From Acanthosepion lycidas (lineage: Eukaryota > Mollusca > Cephalopoda > Sepiida > Sepiidae): a DNA stretch of 64,000 bases. Shown piece after piece: positions 8,401-17,574 of this stretch. The stretch's first letter is position 1. Each line of letters begins with the position of its first letter. Below the pieces are notes generated by a model that had not been told where the DNA came from, did no database searches, and was given only the letters and a program-made list of their open reading frames with translations. The position numbers and the translations under genes were made by a program. The DNA lies in contig OZ010588.1 in NCBI GenBank assembly GCA_963932145.1, forward strand, positions 101,774,512-101,838,511, written 5' to 3'.

Positions 8401-8912
8401 CACTCACCTGGCTGATGATTCGTGGGGCCCTCTGGGTCGGCAAGAGACTCTGTTCAGCAGGTTTGGAGAAATATCCAAACTGTCGTCGCTGCACTGGCGA
8501 AGTCGAGACCATTGGTCACGCCTTTTTTCAGTGCAAGACGGTAGTGCCGTTGTGCAAGTTTGTTGAAGGCCTCATGGTTCGCATGCTGCAGGGAAAGTTC
8601 TTTGTCCTGGAAGCCAGTTCTGTTTGTAGCAATGTGGTGTCGCAATTGACGAAGGCTGAACACTATGTGTTCTGTTGCTTACTAGGGATTATGAGAGTCG
8701 TGATTTGGACGACGCGTCAGAAGGGATTCCATGAGGGCGAGAAGTTCACCTCTTCCCAACTGATCTTGTACTTTAAGCATCAGCTTAAAGTCAAGATTAG
8801 GACGGAAAGGCGGCGGCTCACCTCATCGGAATTTGGCAAAAGGTGGGTGAATCTTGCGCGAATGTGTAGAGTGAAAGGGGCTGACCTAGAGTGGCACTTG
8901 GACGTCGGTTAG
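5454..8912 (+). CDS. ORF2 endonuclease-reverse transcriptase (1152 aa), unit 1
   Basis: This enzyme of target-primed reverse transcription nicks DNA and copies the element RNA. The frame is open from a TTG at 5448, but the first ATG (5454, context ACAATGG) is the sensible eukaryotic start. The APE-type endonuclease covers about 1-235: N9, E38 (LQETR), Y109 (VYAPN), D139/N141 (GDWNAVLD), D206 and D230-H231. The RT covers about 455-790: SPGLDGLP, FRPLTMLN, motif A D586 (NLDQSKAFD), RQGCPLSP and YADD with D690 and D691. A C-terminal zinc motif is C1010, C1013, H1022, C1027. There is no RNase H. Organisation and motifs fit the Tx1/L1 group; other APE-bearing clades are possible. Unit-specific residues are Phe57 and Gly991. 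Confidence 0.93.
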   Translation: MALWLASLNVRGVRSESRRARLTRDLQRLGVNVCCLQETRFSSHDREDILSKGFAVFSACFDGRSRGVSWLVSKSLKAACTLVFADPAGRLCVLDVTIKDKVLRLIGVYAPNSHSERPALFRQIAPFLTTSRRVVLAGDWNAVLDPDIDRIGHKQGTNNPDVKPFRDFIDEFDLVDKFRNEHPREVAWTWTNSGNSAPGTLASYLDRVLVRRVDVGLLGCPSFHYIVYTDHRLVRVRVNLDKPKVRLAGYWKLNCSLFGDQGFRDQLLLMIQRELTGAVVGNAWWGKLKSHIRTFAADFSRRLNLDRLAAQTALEDKVDRAVKSRVSGDIALAKAELSSLLIKKDQALVVRARLKRMSSEATNMAAELRAEENRSASKRHIACVTLPDKRTVTTNAGICEVFRDYFQDLFTREPGLSSAQFDAYLADFPCLSAAEAARCEGPITESEIWEALKQVGLDKSPGLDGLPYEVYLRLSHVFVPLLELIYNHWMKQGSLPQRFTRGVIKLLRKDKGGGDGLGNFRPLTMLNTDLKILAKILANRLQLVLSSLVGPEQTCAVKGRTIQDNLHMVRLILEKVDSEAALINLDQSKAFDRVDHRFLEAVLSAAGFRADFRSWIRLLYATPGALVEVNGVRSKPFVLSRSIRQGCPLSPLLYVLALEPFLRKLKANPVLRGISLPGASTSARYSAYADDVSVLVSSRAEIDEVSKEISGYEMVTGAKINRDKSVGLRLGAWKGVSLPGPFLWTDGPIKILGVWFGPDLQLEMNWSEVQGKAEIAVKLWSRRRLSLKGRAEVCVSHIYPILLYRLSVLPLPYARLMSLVRTLFSFLWRDKAPMVTREICCLHPSEGGLGMPSIEIRQYMLRITFLDRMCRGLDEVGTFWKEDVRKHFPSLRSVHSCEEEAGRRPRAECAFYRECRSALKLLLRTSDGLSDAQALSRKALYRLLVRGSVQDDLIDELGLTKQEARSMWPWAPGLKCLNNDEASLTWLMIRGALWVGKRLCSAGLEKYPNCRRCTGEVETIGHAFFQCKTVVPLCKFVEGLMVRMLQGKFFVLEASSVCSNVVSQLTKAEHYVFCCLLGIMRVVIWTTRQKGFHEGEKFTSSQLILYFKHQLKVKIRTERRRLTSSEFGKRWVNLARMCRVKGADLEWHLDVG

Positions 8913-9680
8913 GTACAGGATTTGTCCTAACAGGGTTGAACATAGGCAACCCACCCTGATTTTAGGTTAGACTAGGTTTTTGAATTTGAATCTTTAGTTT
9001 TCCCTTTTTTCTAGTAAACTTAGCTAGGGTATGCATGCGCATTGGCCCCTTTTATTTCTGTCCCTATTTTTTCTTTCGTTTAATTCCCCATCCCCTCCCT
9101 CGTTAGGTGGTCAGTGATTTCAGTTCTCTGGTGGATGCGGGGCGACTTTCGTTTCGTGTGTGTGCTTTTTCGTATTTGTTGTTGTGTATGAATGTGTGAG
9201 TGTCTGTGTGAATGCTTGGAGGAATGAATGTTTTTTCTTATTTTTCTAAGCCCCGCATTGATTTCGTCTAGTTAACTGATTTTGCTGCCACATTTATGGT
9301 TTGTGGGGGGTTTTATTACTAACACAGTTTTGTTTAGTTTTATTGTAAATAATTTAAAAGTCATATTGTACATAATCATTTGGGGTTCTTTTTAAAAATA
9401 ATTGTTATTTTATGACCCTCCCCCCACGAACAATATTTGTACATAAGGGGACTAGTTAGGACTTCATGGAGAATTTGAGGCGTTATGGTGGACGTGGTAA
9501 GAAAGGTAGGAGTGAATGTGTTGTTTTGGTGATTGAAATATTGTTGGTTTGTTTGGGTCCGTGTCTGGGACTAGCTAAGTTTAGATTTAAGACAGAAGAA
9601 GACCGTCATTCCCCATCCCCCTTTTAGGCCTTGTGCCACATTTTATACATAAAATTTTGTATAAATAAATATCTTTACAC
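8913..9680 (+). other. 3' UTR of unit 1
   Basis: It is the same as the copy 0 3' UTR in length and content. Stem arms are at 9135-9143/9250-9258 and 9299-9310/9420-9431, the terminal hairpin is at 9642-9665 (loop TAAAATTT), and the TATAAATA box is at 9660-9667. Confidence 0.78.
9466..9627 (+). CDS. ORF3 candidate, unit 1
   Basis: This 53-codon frame gives the same protein as in copy 0, including Glu24. Its existence as a gene is unproven. Confidence 0.28.
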   Translation: MENLRRYGGRGKKGRSECVVLVIEILLVCLGPCLGLAKFRFKTEEDRHSPSPF

Positions 9681-10476
9681 GCTGTCTCCGAGTTACGTTA
9701 TCCGTCTTTTTGTGACCAGTTTTTTTTGAACTTGTATAATTGTAATTTTTTGTGTTGCACAGCGACAAACTTGTTTTTTTTTGGCCACGAGGAATTGTTT
9801 GGCGACCTTTTGTGGATTTAACGATATTTTTGAACACACCAAGACATTTTGCTAAGTTTTAATTTTTTATTATTCCATTTCTTTTATTTGTTTTTTATTT
9901 TTTGGGGGCTTCGGCCCACATAATTTTTTATTTTTTTATTTTTTTTGTTGTTAAAAAAAAATAAGTACATTTTAAGAAAAAAAGAAAAAGAAAACCTTAT
10001 TTTTTATTTCGTTTTTATTTTTTTTACCCATTTTCATTTTATTAGCGACTTCGGTCGCATTCTTTTCCTTTTTGGTTTGACTAGTTTGTTTTTCTTGTGT
10101 TTTTAGTTTATTTTCTTTAGCGGCTTCGGCCGCAAACTTTTATTTTTTTCTTCTGGTTACAAACCAGACTTTTTCTTTTTGTACTGTTTATTTGAATTTT
10201 TTGAAAAAAAAAGAGAAAGGAGTTTTTGTTTTTTCTTTTATTTTCGGCAGCCTTTGAGCGCCATCTTTATTTTTTAATCTTACTCCTTTTTTATTTCTTT
10301 CTGTTTGTGCAAGTTTGTTCATTTTATTTTATTTTTGTCTTTGCTATTTTATTTACTGGTTCATCCAGGCTTTTTCTTTATTTGTTTAATTTTTTTTTTT
10401 TTTTTTTTTTTTTTATCCCTCTCTCCCAACTCCTTTCCACAACTTCCGCAGTTGGAAGTCTCAAATTTAATTCACC
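9681..10476 (+). other. 5' UTR of unit 2
   Basis: UUCG hairpins are at 9906-9917, 10045-10058 and 10120-10133; the ACA-loop hairpin is at 10152-10168. The poly(T) run is about 25 (10390-10414), and the pyrimidine stretch and hairpin before ORF1 are conserved. Confidence 0.75.
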
Positions 10477-12525
10477 ATGGCCGACGAAGCCAGTCGGTCA
10501 AATGTGAAGAAAGACCTGTTCGGTTCGGCGGCGAAAGCTGACCCGCCGGAGAAACCGACAAAGAAGCAGGCTAACACTAGCCCAAGTTTGAAAAAAGGTG
10601 CTAGTGTCTCGAAAAAAGACACTAGCAAAAATGTAGAAGTGCCCAAGGAGGCACAAGTCAAGACCGCCGAGGAATTGCCCTCATGTTGGAAGTCCCCCCC
10701 AAGTTGTATCTTGAACATGGCGGATTTCTTGGATAAGGCGAAGGGGTACGCCCATCTTGTTAATAAAGATGGGTTCGTCGATATTGTCCAAGAACTCGAT
10801 GTGTTCTCAAAAAGAATGGTGACCATTTTTGTGGTGGATAAGAAAACTAGAAAGATTTGTCGCTCCACAAAAGAAACAGTGATTAAATCACTTTTGTCCC
10901 TGGGGATAAAACCCCAAAGAGTAATAAAGGGTAGAGGGTTCTTCATGTGGGACATTCTGCTACCCACCCCAGAAGATTGCCTGGCCATGGCCAAGAAAGA
11001 GCTAATTACGAAGGATTTTATCATCAGAACGGAGTATGAGGGCCGCAGGCGGACTAGGGTAGCCGTCTTTGAAGTTCCTCCTCAAATTTCGGGAGAGCTC
11101 CTGGCTGCATTTTTTTTGCAGTTCGGCCAAATTTTAGGGGCTCTCTCCGACAATTTGAACGGGGGATGGACTTTTGACATAATGCTCGACCAGAAGGCCT
11201 TCAAGTCCGTCCCCAACTGTTTGGAGTATGGCGACCGGAAAATGCCGGTCATAGTGACCGGTAGAAGACCAACTTGCTGGAGGTGTGGAGAGACTGGTCA
11301 CCTTTCCTCCTCCTGCCCAGGAAAGAAGGCCCCTGGAGTTCCGGTCGCTGGCGACCAAAATCCCCCCTTGGCCGAGAAGCTAAAATCCGCGGCGCCTGTA
11401 GTGGGCCTAGCTGCGAGGCGGACCGGTGAGGAAAATCCCCCGGTTGGGCCTAGTCCCTCATTACCCCCGAAGCCGACGCCTGCCACAAGTGTGGATAAGG
11501 AGAAGGAGGAGGGGGAATGGCGCCTCGTAGTTAGAGGCAAGGGGAAGACCCAAACAGCGGTTCTTCAGTCCCAACATGACACCAGGGACAATGTCACCTA
11601 CAGCCCCATTCCCTCTACCAGCTCCGAGGGCGACGCCTCGGCGTCTTACGAATCCAAAGCAACCGAAGCGCAAAAACTCAATGAACCGGGCTGGAGGAAG
11701 ATTTTAGACATCAAAAAGCTAAAAGACAAACTGGATGCAACGCGGGCTAAAAAGCAAAAATCGCTGGGGGCACCGGGCCCCCTATCCTCTGCCCCGTCTT
11801 CCCCTTCTGCATCAAAAAAATCGTTCTCTAAACCAGCTCCGCCCAAATCTGTATCCAACTCACCGGCTAAATCTCTACATTCGTCCAAACCTTCACCGGT
11901 GAGGACGCCGTCCGGATGGACCCCTTCAACTACTCCTAATGTCACACCAATGGTTACTCCCATTCATTCACCACTTAAAAAAAGGTACAGAAGTCCGGAC
12001 TCGCAAACAACTACTGACAAGAAGAAAAAAAAGCTCAAGCCTCCTTATTTCCCTGGGGAAGACGTCTGCCGCGTATCCCGGGACCAGGCGGAAAGGGTTT
12101 TCGGGCAGACTCGAAACCCTAAAGAGCTGAAAATTCTGTGGAATTTTAAAAAGATCAACGATACAGATGTGGAGATGCCCGAAAATTTCCCTTCCGCACA
12201 AAGAGTACTGACCGTAATCAGAACGGGCCCGGGTACGCGGGAGATTTGGGGCATGATAGAGGAGGCCCAGTCGTCGCTCAAAATGGTGCCCCCAGCTGCC
12301 TATCTTCTTGACCCCGAATCAAATGAATCTGATCAAAAGCTGAAAGGGAGGGTCCCAGTTTTTGTTCACCCATCCCTTTATAGAGCCCTGAAACTCACCT
12401 ACCCCTCGGACATCGGCGGCTTGTCTCAGGACGATACCGTCGAAAATGAGATGGCGTCCGGATCTATGGGACGAGCTGTCGGTGTCCTCACCCCAGCCAT
12501 GTTCTATCCTGAAGGACAACCCTAA
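10477..12525 (+). CDS. ORF1 gag-like protein (682 aa), unit 2
   Basis: The frame is intact, with the same domain order and CCHC knuckle (C267, C270, H275, C280) as unit 1. It differs from unit 1 by Lys303, Pro325, Asp340, Thr381, Lys394, Leu401, Asp417, Ala421, Ser466-Leu467 and Asp562. All of these lie in the linker and low-complexity region or just beyond; the globular core is unchanged. The protein appears identical to that of unit 4. ORF2 starts 11 bases after the stop. Confidence 0.9.
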   Translation: MADEASRSNVKKDLFGSAAKADPPEKPTKKQANTSPSLKKGASVSKKDTSKNVEVPKEAQVKTAEELPSCWKSPPSCILNMADFLDKAKGYAHLVNKDGFVDIVQELDVFSKRMVTIFVVDKKTRKICRSTKETVIKSLLSLGIKPQRVIKGRGFFMWDILLPTPEDCLAMAKKELITKDFIIRTEYEGRRRTRVAVFEVPPQISGELLAAFFLQFGQILGALSDNLNGGWTFDIMLDQKAFKSVPNCLEYGDRKMPVIVTGRRPTCWRCGETGHLSSSCPGKKAPGVPVAGDQNPPLAEKLKSAAPVVGLAARRTGEENPPVGPSPSLPPKPTPATSVDKEKEEGEWRLVVRGKGKTQTAVLQSQHDTRDNVTYSPIPSTSSEGDASASYESKATEAQKLNEPGWRKILDIKKLKDKLDATRAKKQKSLGAPGPLSSAPSSPSASKKSFSKPAPPKSVSNSPAKSLHSSKPSPVRTPSGWTPSTTPNVTPMVTPIHSPLKKRYRSPDSQTTTDKKKKKLKPPYFPGEDVCRVSRDQAERVFGQTRNPKELKILWNFKKINDTDVEMPENFPSAQRVLTVIRTGPGTREIWGMIEEAQSSLKMVPPAAYLLDPESNESDQKLKGRVPVFVHPSLYRALKLTYPSDIGGLSQDDTVENEMASGSMGRAVGVLTPAMFYPEGQP

Positions 12526-12536
12526 TCGGCTTGACA

Positions 12537-15500
12537 ATGGCTCTCTGGTTAGCTAGTTTAAATGTCCGGGGCGTGAGGTCCGAGTCTCGCAGAGCGAGGC
12601 TCACTCGTGATCTTCAGCGCCTCGGGGTGAATGTATGTTGTATACAAGAGACCCGTTTTTCTTCTCATGATCGTGAGGACATACTGTCTAAGGGGTTCGC
12701 CGTTTATTCAGCCTGTTTTGATGGTCGTTCGAGGGGTGTCTCTTGGCTAGTGAGCAAGTCTTTGAAGGCTGCTTGTACCCTTGTCTTCGCGGATCCGGCG
12801 GGCAGACTTTGCGTGCTGGATGTTACCATAAAGGATAAGGTTCTACGTCTCATTGGGGTTTATGCGCCCAATAGCCATTCCGAGCGGCCTGCTTTGTTTC
12901 GGCAGATCGCGCCCTTCTTGACGACGTCTCGTCGGGTAGTTTTAGCGGGGGATTGGAATGCCGTCCTTGACCCCGATATAGATCGGATAGGGCATAAACA
13001 AGGTACTAACAACCCGGATGTGAAACCATTTCGGGACTTTATCGATGAGTTTGATCTTGTCGATAAGTTCCGGAATGAACACCCTCGGGAGGTAGCATGG
13101 ACTTGGACAAATAGTGGCAACTCGGCTCCCGGGACGCTTGCGAGCTACCTGGACCGGGTCTTAGTTAGGAGAGTCGATGTAGGGCTCTTAGGCTGTCCAA
13201 GTTTCCATTATATAGTTTATACGGATCATAGGCTTGTCCGGGTCCGTGTAAACTTAGATAAGCCTAAGGTTAGATTGGCTGGTTACTGGAAATTGAACTG
13301 TTCCCTTTTTGGTGATCAGGGTTTCCGGGACCAGCTGCTACTAATGATCCAAAGGGAATTGACGGGTGCGGTTGTGGGAAATGCCTGGTGGGGCAAATTA
13401 AAATCCCATATTCGAACGTTTGCTGCCGATTTTAGTCGTCGACTCAATCTAGATAGATTAGCGGCGCAAACTGCTTTAGAAGATAAAGTCGATCGGGCAG
13501 TGAAATCCCGTGTTAGTGGGGACATAGCCTTAGCTAAGGCAGAGTTGTCCTCCTTGCTTATCAAGAAGGATCAAGCTCTGGTAGTTAGGGCTAGGTTAAA
13601 AAGAATGTCTTCTGAGGCAACGAATATGGCCGCTGAACTGCGTGCAGAGGAAAATCGAAGCGCGTCTAAGCGACATATCGCATGCGTCACGTTGCCGGAT
13701 AAGCGGACCGTGACTACAAACGCGGGCATATGTGAGGTGTTTCGGGACTACTTTCAGGATCTTTTCACCAGGGAGCCCGGTCTGAGCTCTGCTCAGTTCG
13801 ACGCCTATTTAGCTGACTTTCCCTGCCTTTCGGCAGCTGAAGCGGCTAGGTGCGAGGGTCCCATTACAGAGTCGGAGATCTGGGAAGCGCTGAAGCAGGT
13901 TGGCCTGGATAAGTCTCCGGGATTAGATGGTCTTCCCTACGAAGTGTACTTGAGGTTGTCGCACGTTTTTGTTCCTTTGCTGGAACTGATTTACAACCAC
14001 TGGATGAAGCAGGGGTCTTTACCCCAACGCTTCACCAGGGGTGTGATCAAGTTGCTGCGTAAGGACAAGGGCGGTGGGGATGGTTTAGGGAACTTTCGCC
14101 CTTTAACGATGTTAAACACTGACTTAAAGATTTTGGCGAAGATCTTAGCCAACCGTTTGCAGCTTGTCCTGTCTAGTCTGATTGGCCCCGAACAGACTTG
14201 TGCTGTGAAGGGCAGGACTATTCAGGATAACCTTCACATGGTACGCTTGATCTTAGAAAAAGTCGACAGTGAAGCCGCGCTGATCAATTTAGATCAGTCC
14301 AAGGCCTTCGATAGGGTTGACCATCGATTTCTGGAGGCTGTCCTTTCGGCTGCCGGTTTCAGAGCCGACTTTCGCTCCTGGATCCGACTTTTGTATGCGA
14401 CCCCCGGTGCGCTGGTGGAAGTGAATGGCGTAAGATCGAAGCCTTTCGTATTGTCTCGCTCCATTCGTCAAGGTTGTCCGCTCTCGCCTCTGCTTTACGT
14501 TCTTGCGTTGGAACCATTCCTTCGCAAGTTGAAGGCAAATCCGGTCCTGCGCGGAATTTCCCTGCCTGGGGCTTCCACCTCAGCCAGGTATTCTGCCTAT
14601 GCTGACGACGTTTCGGTTCTTGTGTCGAGCGGAGCCGAGATTGACGAAGTCAGCAAAGAGATCAGTGGGTATGAGATGGTGACAGGGGCCAAGATCAACC
14701 GCGATAAGTCTGTGGGCTTGCGGTTGGGTTCGTGGAAGGGAGTTTCTCTTCCCGGACCTTTCCTCTGGACGGATGGGCCGATCAAGATACTCGGCGTCTG
14801 GTTCGGTCCTGATCTCCAGTTGGAAATGAATTGGTCGGAGGTGCAGGGGAAGGCCGAGATCGCGGTTAAACTGTGGTCTCGGAGGAGACTTTCCCTGAAG
14901 GGAAGGGCGGAGGTATGTGTTTCACACATATATCCGATACTCCTTTACCGACTTTCTGTGCTTCCGCTCCCGTATGCCAGACTAATGTCATTAGTCCGGA
15001 CCTTGTTCTCCTTTTTGTGGAGAGACAAGGCCCCTATGGTAACTCGCGAGATCTGTTGCCTTCATCCCTCTGAGGGCGGTCTGGGTATGCCTAGCATTGA
15101 GATTCGTCAATATATGCTTCGCATTACCTTTCTAGACCGAATGTGTCGCGGATTGGATGAGGTGGGCACCTTTTGGAAAGAAGATGTCCGAAAACATTTC
15201 CCATCCCTGAGAAGTGTGCACTCGTGCGAGGAGGAGGCCGGCCGTAGACCTCGTGCCGAGTGTGCCTTCTACCGCGAATGTCGTAGTGCTTTGAAGCTCC
15301 TTTTACGGACGTCGGATGGCCTCTCCGACGCCCAGGCGTTTGTCTCGTAAGGCATTGTATCGATTGTTAGTTAGGGGGTCCGTTCAAGATGATCTGATCG
15401 ACGAGCTCGGTCTTACGAAGCAGGAGGCTCGTTCGATGTGGCCTTGGGCGCCTGGGTTGAAATGTCTCAATAACGATGAGGCATCACTCACCTGGCTGAT

Positions 15501-15996
15501 GATTCGTGAGGCCCTCTGGGTCGGCAAGAGACTCTGTTCAGCAGGTTTGGAGAAATATCCAAACTGTCGTCGCTGCACTGGCGAAGTCGAGACCATTGGT
15601 CACGCCTTTTTTCAGTGCAAGACGGTAGTGCCGTTGTGCAAGTTTGTTGAAGGCCTCATGGTTCGCATGCTGCAGGGAAAGTTCTTTGTCCTGGAAGCCA
15701 GTTCTGTTTGTAGCAATGTGGTGTCGCAATTGACGAAGGCTGAACACTATGTGTTCTGTTGCTTACTAGGGATTATGAGAGTCGTGATTTGGACGACGCG
15801 TCAGAAGGGATTCCATGAGGGCGAGAAGTTCACCTCTTCCCAACTGATCTTGTACTTTAAGCATCAGCTTAAAGTCAAGATTAGGACGGAAAGGCGGCGG
15901 CTCACCTCATCGGAATTTGGCAAAAGGTGGGTGAATCTTGCGCGAATGTGTAGAGTGAAAGGGGCTGACCTAGAGTGGCACTTGGACGTCGGTTAG
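12537..15996 (+). pseudogene. ORF2 with one-base frameshift, unit 2
   Basis: It is open through the endonuclease and RT domains, then broken by one extra T in GCGTTTGTCTCG (15339-15341; the other copies have GCGTTGTCTCG). The frame ends at 15350 after residue 937, losing about 215 residues including the C-terminal zinc motif. The lost part stays open in another frame to 15996. Two further changes, Gly for Arg and Ser for Ala downstream of YADD, are unique to this copy. A single added T next to TT could also be a sequencing error. Confidence 0.88.
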
Positions 15997-16768
15997 GTAC
16001 AGGATTTGTCCTAACAGGGTTGAACATAGGCAACCCACCCTGATTTTAGGTTAGACTAGGTTTTTGAATTTGAATCTTTAGTTTTCCCTTTTTTCTAGTA
16101 AACTTAGCTAGGGTATGCATGCGCATTGGCCCCTTTTATTTCTGTCCCTATTTTTTCTTTCGTTTAATTCCCCATCCCCTCCCTCGTTAGGTGGTCAGTG
16201 ATTTCAGTTCTCTGGTTGATGCGGGGCGACTTTCGTTTCGTGTGTGTGCTTTTTCGTATTTGTTGTTGTGTATGAATGTGTGTGTGTCTGTGTGTATGCT
16301 TGGAGGAATGAATGGTTTTTCTTATTTTTTTTCTTAGCCCCGCATTGATTTCGTCTAGTTAACTGATTTTGCTGCCACATTTATGGTTTGTGGGGGGTTT
16401 TATTACTAACACAGTTTTGTTTAGTTTTATTGTAAATAATTTAAAAGTCATATTGTACATAATCATTTGGGGTTCTTTTTAAAAAAAAATTGTTATTTTA
16501 TGACCCTCCCCCCACGAACAATATTTGTACATAAGGGGACTAGTTAGGACTTCATGGAGAATTTGAGGCGTTATGGTGGACGTGGTAAGAAAGGTAGGAG
16601 TGAATGTGTTGTTTTGGTGATTGGAATATTGTTGGTTTGTTTGGGTCCGTGTCTGGGACTAGCTAAGTTTAGATTTAAGACAGAAGAAGACCGTCATTCC
16701 CCATCCCCCTTTTAGGCCTTGTGCCACATTTTATACATAAAATTTTGTATAAATAAATATCTTTACAC
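15997..16768 (+). other. 3' UTR of unit 2
   Basis: It is 772 bp. Both long-range stems and the AATAAA are kept. The terminal hairpin is at 16730-16753 and the TATAAATA at 16748-16755. Small indels affect the T-rich and TG-rich stretches only. Confidence 0.75.
16554..16715 (+). CDS. ORF3 candidate, unit 2
   Basis: This is a 53-codon frame with Gly24 in the hydrophobic segment. It is open as in the other copies; expression is unproven. Confidence 0.28.
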   Translation: MENLRRYGGRGKKGRSECVVLVIGILLVCLGPCLGLAKFRFKTEEDRHSPSPF

Positions 16769-17475
16769 GCTGTCTCCGAGTTACGTTATCCGTCTTTTTG
16801 TGACCAGTTTTTTTTGAACTTGTATAATTGTAATTTTTTGTGTTGCACAGCGACAAACTTGTTTTTTTTTGGCCACGAGGAATTGTTTGGCGACCTTTTG
16901 TGGATTTAACGATATTTTTGAACACACCAAGACATTTTGCTAAGTTTTAATTTTTTATTATTCCATTTCTTTTATTTGTTTTTTATTTTTTGGGGGCTTC
17001 GGCCCACATAATTTTTTATTTTTTTATTTTTTTTGTTGTTAAAAAAAAATAAGTACATTTTAAGAAAAAAAGAAAAAGAAAACCTTATTTTTTATTTCGT
17101 TTTTATTTTTTTTACCCATTTTCATTTTATTAGCGACTTCGGTCGCATTCTTTTCCTTTTTGGTTTGACTAGTTTGTTTTTCTTGTGTTTTTAGTTTATT
17201 TTCTTTAGCGGCTTCGGCCGCAAACTTTTATTTTTTTCTTCTGGTTACAAACCAGACTTTTTCTTTTTGTACTGTTTATTTGAATTTTTTGAAAAAAAAA
17301 GAGAAAGGAGTTTTTGTTTTTTCTTTTATTTTCGGCAGCCTTTGAGCGCCATCTTTATTTTTTAATCTTACTCCTTTTTTATTTCTTTCTGTTTGTGCAA
17401 GTTTGTTCATTTTATTTTATTTTTGTCTTTGCTATTTTATTTACTGGTTCATCCAGGCTTTTTCTTTATTTGTTT

Positions 17476-17514
<39 letters not shown>

Positions 17515-17574
17515 CCCTCTCTCCCAACTCCTTTCCACAACTTCCGCAGTTGGAAGTCTCAAATTTAATTCACC
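16769..17574 (+). other. 5' UTR of unit 3
   Basis: UUCG hairpins are at 16994-17005, 17133-17146 and 17208-17221. The poly(T) run is about 35 (17478-17512), the longest in the array. The rest matches unit 2. Confidence 0.75.

Larger units (their letters stand above)
2593..9680 (+). mobile_element. LINE unit 1 (7088 bp), both ORFs intact
   Basis: This is a complete unit: 5' UTR 2593-3393, ORF1 3394-5442, ORF2 5454-8912, 3' UTR 8913-9680. It is a mosaic. Its ORF1 shares Ile303, His325 and Asn394 with units 5 and 6, whereas its 3' end is nearly identical to copy 0. No coding lesion was seen, so it is a candidate active source copy. Confidence 0.93.
9681..16768 (+). mobile_element. LINE unit 2 (7088 bp), ORF2 frameshifted
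   Basis: This is a complete unit belonging to the 2-3-4 subgroup, which shares ORF1 Lys303, Pro325, Lys394 and Leu401 and a common 5' UTR type. Its ORF2 has a one-base insertion, and its 3' UTR has several small changes, such as TGTGTGTGTC in place of TGTGAGTGTC. Confidence 0.93.
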
